A stretch of DNA of 31,788 nt, from contig CAWEHT010000208.1 of the NCBI GenBank assembly GCA_963808455.1, positions 1 to 31,788 of the forward strand. The letters run 5' to 3'. The notes under the pieces were generated by a model that was not told the origin of the DNA, made no database searches, and was given only the letters and a program-made list of their open reading frames with translations. Shown in pieces: positions 25,946-31,788 of this stretch. Position 1 is the first letter of the stretch. Every line of letters begins with the position of its first letter. The position numbers and the translations under genes were made by a program. The stretch comes from CAWEHT01 sp963808455 (lineage in GTDB: Bacteria; Chloroflexota; Anaerolineae; CG2-30-64-16).

Positions 25946-27232
25946 ATGATGAGCGCACGGAGGCATAACCTGCCCGGCCTGGTCCTGACCGAAATGGAGT
26001 TTCGGGTCCCGCTGGACCCCCTGCGGCCTGGCGCCGGGGAAATCAGCGTCTTCGCGCGGGGCGCGGTGGCATCCGACAAGGAGGACAAGGGCTTACCCTG
26101 GCTGGTCTTTTTCCAGGGCGGGCCGGGCTCGCCGGCCCCGCGGCCGGAGGCCCGCAGCGGCTGGCTCAAGCGCGCGCTGCAGGACTATCGGGTGTTGCTG
26201 CTCGATCAGCGTGGGACCGGGCGCAGCACGCCCGTCACGCACCGCACGCTGGCCGGCCTGCCCGGCCCGCGAGAGCAGGCCGCTTACCTGAAGCATTTCC
26301 GGGCCGACAACATCGTGCGCGATGCCGAGCTCATCCGGCGCGAGCTCGCCGGGGAGAAAGGGCAATGGAGCGCGTTGGGCCAGAGCTTCGGCGGCTTTTG
26401 CACGGTGCGCTACCTCTCGGCCGCGCCCGAAGGGCTCAGGGAGGCTTTTATCACCGGCGGCCTGCCACCTCTGGAGCACGGCATCGACGATATCTATCGC
26501 GCTACCTACCGTCGCGTGGCCGACCGCAACCGGCGCTATTACGAACGCTACCCCGAAGATGTCGAGCTGGCGCAGGATATCGTGGCTTTCCTCTCCCGGA
26601 ACGCCGTGCGCCTGCCGGGTGGCGGCGTTCTCTCGCCGCGCCGTTTCCAGCAGATCGGCCTGGCCTTTGGTATGAGCAACGGCTTCGAGCAGGTCCACTA
26701 TCTTTTGGAGAACGCCTTCGCGCCCGGCCCCGGCGGCCGCGAGCTCAGCTACGTCTTCCTGCGCGGGCTGGAGAACCACCAGACCTTCGAGACCAATCCT
26801 ATCTACGCGCTCCTGCACGAGGCCGAGTATTGCGAGGGGGCGCCATCCAGCTGGTCGGCCGAGCGCGTGCGCGCCTCGCATGCGGACTTCGATCTGGCCC
26901 CCGGCCGGCCGGTGTACTTCACGGGCGAGATGATCTATCCCTGGATGTTCGACGACTATGCGTCTCTGGTGCCTCTCAAGGAGGCTGCCGAGCTCCTGGC
27001 TGCCGACGCCGATTGGCCGCCGCTATACGACAGGGGAGCCTTAGGGCGCAATCAGGCCCGGTGCGCGGCCGCCATCTACTATGACGATATGTACGTCGAG
27101 CGCGAGTTTTCCGAGGAGACGGCACGCAGCATCCGCGGCCTCAAGGCCTGGATCACCAATGAGTTCGATCACAATGGCCTGCGGGCTGAAGGAGAGCGCG
27201 TCCTCGACCGGTTGATCGATCTGGCGCGCTGA
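25946..27232 (+). CDS. Proline iminopeptidase-like alpha/beta hydrolase (S33 family)
   Basis: A cytoplasmic aminopeptidase-type serine hydrolase of 428 residues. LVFFQGGPGSPAP carries the oxyanion HGGP-type loop, DYRVLLLDQRGTGRSTPV is the family signature strand, and the nucleophile elbow is GQSFGG (Ser147). Near the end YYDDMYVE offers the Asp and FDHNGLR the His of the triad. Length and order fit the proline iminopeptidase branch of S33. The start is one of two adjacent ATGs (25946, 25949) with only a weak CAGGGA before them. It is not obviously linked to glycosylation, and it ends 4 bases from the convergent next gene. Confidence 0.9.
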   Translation: MMSARRHNLPGLVLTEMEFRVPLDPLRPGAGEISVFARGAVASDKEDKGLPWLVFFQGGPGSPAPRPEARSGWLKRALQDYRVLLLDQRGTGRSTPVTHRTLAGLPGPREQAAYLKHFRADNIVRDAELIRRELAGEKGQWSALGQSFGGFCTVRYLSAAPEGLREAFITGGLPPLEHGIDDIYRATYRRVADRNRRYYERYPEDVELAQDIVAFLSRNAVRLPGGGVLSPRRFQQIGLAFGMSNGFEQVHYLLENAFAPGPGGRELSYVFLRGLENHQTFETNPIYALLHEAEYCEGAPSSWSAERVRASHADFDLAPGRPVYFTGEMIYPWMFDDYASLVPLKEAAELLAADADWPPLYDRGALGRNQARCAAAIYYDDMYVEREFSEETARSIRGLKAWITNEFDHNGLRAEGERVLDRLIDLAR

Positions 27233-27236
27233 GCCT

Positions 27237-27996
27237 TCACCATACCAGCGAGAGGCAAGTCACGCCCCCATCAGCTTTCTCGAACTCCGTCACGGGCACA
27301 CGCAGCACGCTGAACCCTCGGGCGCGCAGCACGCCGGCCACGGCCGGAAAGCCGTCGGGCACGATCACCGATGCTCCGAGCGCCAGCACGTTGGCCGCAT
27401 AGGCTTCCTCGCCGGGAACGGCGATGACATCCAGGCCGGCAAAGGCGGGATGCCCGGCGTAGGCCGGCACACTCAGGAGCATGTTCTGCCCCAGGTAGCT
27501 TACGGCGGTCCCCAGGTGCAGGTAACCATCGACAGGCAAGCTGGCCACAGGGATGCCCGCCGGCGCCAGGATGGCAGCCAGCTGCCGCGATCCCGGCGGC
27601 GTTGCTGCGGCCGGTCTTGCCAACCAGGACCCGGTCCGGCAGCACCTGTACGTCGCCTCCTTCGAGCGTGCCGGGTTCAACGATGGGCTGTGGGTGAAAG
27701 CCGGAGCGCGTCAAGGCGGCAGCAGCGTCTTCTTCCTCGCCCCGCCGGCTCGGGGCCGCCATGCGGCCGATGATCGCCCGGCCGGCGATAACCATGGCGG
27801 GGTCTTGCATGAAGCAGCTATCAGGGTGGTCCTCGTCGATAGGCAGGACGGTCACCGCCAGGCCAGCCGCCTGCAGGGCCTGGCAATAGGCTGCGTGCTG
27901 GACCTGAGCCAATGGCACGTCGATGTGGGCCTGGCTTGGGCTAATGGCACACCTGAAGCTCTTGCCGGGTGGGCGCACCAGCGCCCGTGTCACCAT
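27237..27996 (-). CDS. DDAH-like dimethylargininase/amidinohydrolase, frameshifted near 27597
   Basis: The guanidine-modifying superfamily hydrolyses arginine derivatives such as dimethylarginine. From the ATG at 27996 (AAAAGG and GAGAGA upstream) it is about 252 residues. FMQDPAMVIAGRAIIGRM has the family Asp65; VEPGTLEGGDVQVLPDRVLV and GKTGRSN give the substrate loop. After a one-base shift near 27597, YLHLGTAVSYLGQNMLLSVP supplies the catalytic His and GGVTCLSLVW the C-terminal nucleophile Cys. Length and motif order fit DDAH rather than the longer arginine deiminase. The gene is convergent with the S33 peptidase and divergent from ftsH. Confidence 0.88.
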
Positions 27997-28125
27997 TCTC
28001 TCAGCCTTTTGACACATATCCATATTATAACACCACGCTCCGTAGTCTGCCGCAGCCACCCCTCGCCACTTCCGTAAAGAACCACGTCATTGAGCCGCTT
28101 GACCCTGGTGGCACTCTCGAGTAGT

Positions 28126-28154
28126 TTGCTTAATGTCACACTTCTGCGTATAAT
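28126..28154 (+). promoter_or_regulatory. Sigma-70-like promoter of ftsH
   Basis: TATAAT at 28149-28154 is a perfect -10; TTGCTT at 28126-28131 is a partial -35 at 17-base spacing. The predicted leader to the GTG at 28219 is about 57 bases. Confidence 0.55.
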
Positions 28155-28218
28155 CGCACTCCGTAGGCCAGCGCGATGAGATTCTTGGGTTGTGTGATGT
28201 GTTGAAGAGGAGGTACGG

Positions 28219-30141
28219 GTGAAGGAGCGTAGGGGGACCCCTAAACAAGAGCCAGGAGAAAAGGCGAAAGACCGCAGCCGGCTGATGCGCCAGGTCGGCG
28301 TAGGCGCAGGCGTCTTGGTCCTCGGCTTGGTGGCCTTCTTGCTGGTCCAGCACTTTGTGCCGGTGAGCGCCCCTGCCCCGATCAAGGATATTCCCTACAG
28401 CGAATTCAAGGATGACCTCAGGGCAGGCCGGGTGCTCAACGTGCTGGTCGACGATGCCCAGATCACGGGCCAGCTGAAGCTTACGCCGGGCGCAGCTGCC
28501 AGCCGGCCCGCCAACTTCAGCACCGAGGTCATCGCCACAGGCGATCCCAAGCTGATCGACGAACTCGAAGCGGCCGGTGTTCCGTTCGGTGCGGGGGGAC
28601 CGCCGAGCCCTATGGGCGATTTCTTGTTGCTGCGCCTCTTGCCTGTGCTGGCCGTCGGTGGCATCGCCTATTTCGGCATACGCCAGGTCAGCCACGGCTC
28701 CGGGGGCCTGGGCATGATCGGCATAGGCAAGAGCCGGGCCTCTGAGGTCAACGCGGCCCAGATCAAGGTAACCTTCGTGGATGTCGGCGGGGCGGATGAG
28801 GCGATCGCCGAATTGCAAGAGATCATCCAGTTCCTGACGGCGCCGGCCAAGTTCGCGCGCCTGGGTGGCCGTGTTCCGAAAGGCGTGCTGCTGGTGGGCC
28901 CGCCCGGCACCGGCAAGACGTTATTGGCCAGGGCGACGGCCGGCGAGGCCGGGGTGCGCTTTTTCCAGACGAGCGGCTCTGAGTTCATGGAGATGTTCGT
29001 GGGAGTGGGCGCTGCCCGTGTGCGCAGCCTCTTCGAACAGGCACGCAAGTCGGCGCCGGCCGTGATCTTCATCGACGAGATCGACTCGATCGGCCAGAAC
29101 CGCAGTGGCGCAGGCAGCGTACGCTCCGGTGCCAACGACGAGCGCGACCAGACGCTCAACCAGTTGTTGGCCGAGATTGATGGCTTCGAGACAGGAACCG
29201 ATAAGCCCGTCATCATCATGGCTGCCACCAATCGGCCCGAAGTGCTGGATCAGGCGCTGCTGCGAGCCGGGCGATTCGACCGGCAGGTAGTCGTGGGGCA
29301 GCCGGACCTGGCCGGACGCCTGCAGGTGTTGCAGATCCACAGCCGCAACGTCAGCCTGGCCGACGACTTCGATCTGGAACGCGCTGCCCGGATCACGCCC
29401 GGCTTCAGCGGCGCCGATCTGGCGAACGTGATGAATGAGGCCGCCTTGCTCGCCGCCCGCAGCAATGCCGATGCGGTCAGCATGGCCGACTACGAGGCGG
29501 CCATCGAGCGGGTCGTGGCGGGGCTGGAACGCAAGACGCGCGTGATGAACGAAGGGGAGCGCCGGGCTATCGCCTATCACGAGTCAGGGCACGCTTTGGT
29601 TGCTACGCTGTTGCCAAACGCCGATCCGGTGGCAAAGATCAGCATCATCCCGCGTGGGGCGACGGCGCGCTGGGCTACATCCTGCAGATGCCGGTCGAGG
29701 ATCGTTATCTGATGACGGCCGACGAGCTGCTGGACCGCATGGCGGTGATGCTGGGTGGAAGGGCTGCCGAGCAGATCGTTTTCGACACGATCACCACCGG
29801 GGCGAGCGATGACATCATGAAAGCTACCGACCTGGCGCGCCGCATGGTGGTGGAATTCGGCATGAGCGAGATGTTGGGCACGGTGCGCTACGCAGGCCAG
29901 AGTTTGCAGTTTCTGGAGGGTCCCTTGGCCGACAATGCATCGATCAGCCAGCACACGCGGCGAGCTAATCGATAGCGAAGTGCAGCGCCTGGTGGGTGAC
30001 CAATACACGCATGCCCGGCGTTTGCTGGTCGAGAACGAGCAGGCGCTGCACCTCCTTGCGGAGCGCTTGCTGGATTGCGAGAGCCTGGATGGCGGTGCGG
30101 TCAGGGAGGCGCTGCAGGCGGCCACGACGCTTGTCGCCTGA
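28219..30141 (+). CDS. ftsH: ATP-dependent zinc metalloprotease FtsH, two frameshifts (near 29660 and 29955)
   Basis: A membrane-bound AAA protease for quality control, about 640 residues. I use the GTG at 28219, with AGGAGG five bases upstream. Membrane helices are at 26-44 and 136-153, with a periplasmic-type domain between. The AAA part shows VGPPGTGKT (Walker A, 226-234), VIFIDEID (Walker B, 282-289) and the second region of homology ATNRPEVLDQALLRAGRFDR. The zinc site is HESGH (454-458). Near 29660 one G seems missing from a G run; the frame then reads DGALGYILQMPVEDRYLMTA, RAAEQIVFDTITTGASDDI and ATDLARRMVVEFGMSE. Near 29955 a second shift leads to ELIDSEVQRLVGDQYTHA and the stop. In so central a gene two shifts point to sequence errors. 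Confidence 0.93.
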
Positions 30142-30240
30142 GATGACCCTTGCGCCGGTCCCCGAGGCGCTTCGGCCCTTCATTGCGCAAGTCGTACGTT
30201 GAGGACCTGTAACACGATTTGAGTTTACAACCCATCCGGC

Positions 30241-30927
30241 TCAGTACCGCGGCACCTGGCCGAGCACAGGCAGACCCAATCCCTCGAGTTCGGCCGCGCT
30301 GCGCACCGAATCGTCCAGGTAATCCCACAGGAAGGCGAGCCCGACGCCTGCCGCCAGGGCCAGAAGGACACGCAGAGGCAGATCGAGCTGCTGGCGCGCC
30401 GGGAGTGCCACCGGGCTGATGACGGGCGGGTCGATCACCCGGATGTCCGCCTCGGAGGCGTTGAACTGCCCGAAGAAATCGGCGCTGCTCTGTGTCAACG
30501 TATCTGACACGGCGCCGGCGATGGCACGCAGTTGGCTCTCATCATTGCCGGTCACGATCAATGTCAGGATGCGGTGAAGCTTGCCCGGTTGGGTGCTGGC
30601 GCTGATGGCCGAGGCGCTCACACTGATGCCCTGCGAGGCAAGTCGCCGGCTGGCTTCTCCAGAAAACGCCTGGCTACGCACGATCTCGCCCAAGTCATCC
30701 ACCAGGTATTCAGATGTCAGCTCGGTGTAATAGTCGTCGTAGGTATACACCCCAGGGATGCGCTGTGGTTTCAAGCCGACGTTGAAGCGCATCGTCGCCT
30801 GGTACGTTGTCGCCCGGGGTTGCCACGGGCGTTGCATGGCCAGTGTAATCAGGCCGACCAGCAAAGCCAGACCGAGCGGTAGCCACCAGCGGCGCCCGAT
30901 AATGCGCCAGTAGGCGCGCAGTTCCAT
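30241..30927 (-). CDS. Wzz-type polysaccharide chain-length/co-polymerase protein
   Basis: A membrane protein of 228 residues with the Wzz layout: a short cytoplasmic start (MELRAYWRIIGRRWWLPL), a first membrane helix at about 14-31, a long extracytoplasmic part rich in helix, and a second helix at about 182-203 (LPLRVLLALAAGVGLAFLWD) behind the Pro-rich VIDPPVISPVALPARQ. DDSVRSAAELEGLGLPVLG at the end is the usual Wzz/tyrosine-kinase-adaptor ending; no kinase domain follows. It regulates the length of an exported polysaccharide. It lies 22 bases behind the GT4 gene, so both belong to a surface-polysaccharide operon that extends beyond the right edge. Confidence 0.82.
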   Translation of the reverse strand: MELRAYWRIIGRRWWLPLGLALLVGLITLAMQRPWQPRATTYQATMRFNVGLKPQRIPGVYTYDDYYTELTSEYLVDDLGEIVRSQAFSGEASRRLASQGISVSASAISASTQPGKLHRILTLIVTGNDESQLRAIAGAVSDTLTQSSADFFGQFNASEADIRVIDPPVISPVALPARQQLDLPLRVLLALAAGVGLAFLWDYLDDSVRSAAELEGLGLPVLGQVPRY

Positions 30928-30949
30928 GCTTTTCTTTCCCCCATCGTCC

Positions 30950-31788
30950 TCAGGTTGTTACGCGCTCGATCAGCGCACGCATCTCGCCGACGAACCACGC
31001 GGTGCTGAAACGCTCGGCGTTCGCCCGGCACGCGGCCGGATCGTAGGCTGCAGGGTCAAAACGATCGAGCGCGGCCGCGAGAGCCGGCACATCTTGTTCC
31101 CAAAACAGCTCCCCGGTCTGCCCCGGCATGATCGTGTCGAGTGCCCCCCCACCGCCGAAGGCGATCACGGGCCGGCCTGCGGCCTGGGCCTCGACCGGGG
31201 CAATCCCAAAATCTTCCCGGCCAGGAAAGATAAAGGCCCGGGCTTGTTGGTAAAGCTGGACCAGCCTTGCCCTGGGAACGCGCCCCAGGAACGACACCGT
31301 CGGCCCTGCCATGCGGGCAAGGGCCGCGGCGTCCCGCCCATCGCCGTAAACCAGCAGCTTTAGCCCAAGATCGGAACAGGCGCGCACCGCCAGGTCCAGC
31401 CGCTTGTACGGCACCAGGCGGCCACCGGCCAGGAAATAGTCGCCCGGGCCGCCGCCGGCGGGCAAGAAGCTGCCAACGTCCACGGGCGGAAAGATCACCT
31501 GGCTCTGGCGGCCATAGAAGCGCTGCACCCGTTCACGGATCTCGGTGGAAATGGCGATGAAATGATCCACGCGCTCAGCCGCTGCGTAATCCCACCGCCG
31601 CAGCGCTGCCAGGACCGGGCGCAGCAACACATCCAGCCACGGCCGCAACGGCTCCCGTTGACGATACGATGCATACTGCCACAAGAAGCGAGTCGGCGTC
31701 AGGCAATAGCAGATGTGGACGGCGCCCTGGGGCACCCTCACGCCATGGCAAAACCCGCTCTTGTTGCTCAAGACCAGGCGATAACCTG
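30950..31788 (-). CDS. GT4-family glycosyltransferase, N-terminus outside window
   Basis: The frame is open to the right edge (GYRLVLSNKSGFCHGVRVP), so the N-terminal strand region is missing; I do not accept the inner TTG at 31771 as a start. Visible are HICYCLTPTRFLWQYASY, DHFIAISTEIRERVQRFYG, the domain link YFLAGGRLVPYKRLDLAVRA and the donor-binding FIFPGREDFGIAPVEAQAAG with GRPVIAFGGGGALDTI. These define a retaining GT4 transferase, probably mannosyl or similar. It is upstream of the Wzz-like gene in the same direction. Confidence 0.88.
   Translation of the reverse strand, partial: GYRLVLSNKSGFCHGVRVPQGAVHICYCLTPTRFLWQYASYRQREPLRPWLDVLLRPVLAALRRWDYAAAERVDHFIAISTEIRERVQRFYGRQSQVIFPPVDVGSFLPAGGGPGDYFLAGGRLVPYKRLDLAVRACSDLGLKLLVYGDGRDAAALARMAGPTVSFLGRVPRARLVQLYQQARAFIFPGREDFGIAPVEAQAAGRPVIAFGGGGALDTIMPGQTGELFWEQDVPALAAALDRFDPAAYDPAACRANAERFSTAWFVGEMRALIERVTT

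Noticed and set aside
25912..26881. Large minus-strand frames opposite the S33 peptidase
   Set aside because: No family features; the plus strand has a complete catalytic triad and signature motifs.
29640..29700. Programmed frameshift in ftsH
   Set aside because: The change sits at a plain G run where one missing base explains it, with no slippery heptamer or stimulating structure that I can see, and ftsH is not known to need recoding.
30142..30240. Hairpin CTTGCGC/GCGCAAG between ftsH and the Wzz-like gene as a terminator
   Set aside because: The 7-bp stem has a 29-base loop and no T-run; support is too weak to annotate.
1..31788. tRNA, rRNA, insertion sequences, prophage or CRISPR
   Set aside because: I looked for transposase motifs, terminal inverted repeats, spaced repeats and tRNA-like cloverleaf words and saw none that hold up.

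Overview
The window is a GC-rich bacterial chromosome segment dominated by flagellar and glycan genes. The gene styles point to a flagellated member of the Chloroflexota: a class D/E-like sortase with a long Ser/Thr/Pro stalk, an FtsH-type AAA protease, NDP-sugar genes of the RfbF/C-methyltransferase kind, and Wzz plus GT4 genes. This is an inference from protein character, not a database result, and I hold it at roughly 0.7.

Layout. Bases 1-3290, minus strand: a flagellar basal-body operon reading leftwards, with a clan GH-A-like glycoside hydrolase, flgC, fliE and fliF (cut by the left edge). Bases 3290-3538: a divergent control region. Bases 3539-8250, plus strand: flagellin, a strong terminator, fliS, a two-helix membrane protein, fliD with an 18-serine tract, and a coiled-coil/MerR-like HTH protein. 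Bases 8357-9146: a sortase whose N-terminus looks like a lipoprotein signal. Bases 9281-10969, minus: a GT2 glycosyltransferase fused to TPRs. Bases 10970-11353: a second divergent control region. Bases 11354-25917, plus: one tightly packed operon of about 14.5 kb for an unusual sugar and its transfer. It contains glucose-1-phosphate cytidylyltransferase, SDR, C-methyltransferase, 3,5-epimerase, SDR, a second methyltransferase, a UDP-galactopyranose-mutase-like flavoprotein, and one giant reading frame of about 2,450 residues carrying several glycosyltransferase modules, a B12-binding radical SAM module and TPRs. Bases 25946-30141: an S33 peptidase, a DDAH-like amidinohydrolase (minus) and ftsH. 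Bases 30241-31788, minus: a Wzz-like protein and a GT4 cut by the right edge.

How it fits together. The simplest reading is a motility and flagellin-glycosylation island: a basal body and filament locus next to genes that make a (probably C-methylated, CDP-activated) sugar and assemble it. The strongest hidden signal is regulatory. Both divergent control regions carry hexamers of the type TTTACG/CTTACG spaced exactly 11 bp apart, in both orientations, each array ending just upstream of a candidate -10 element. This suggests that one regulator binding head-to-tail controls flagellin, the basal-body operon, the GT2-TPR gene and the glycosylation operon together.

Caution. At least 13 single-base frame changes interrupt otherwise well-conserved genes, including fliF and ftsH. 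They look like sequencing or assembly errors rather than decay, so I annotate the genes through them and mark each one.
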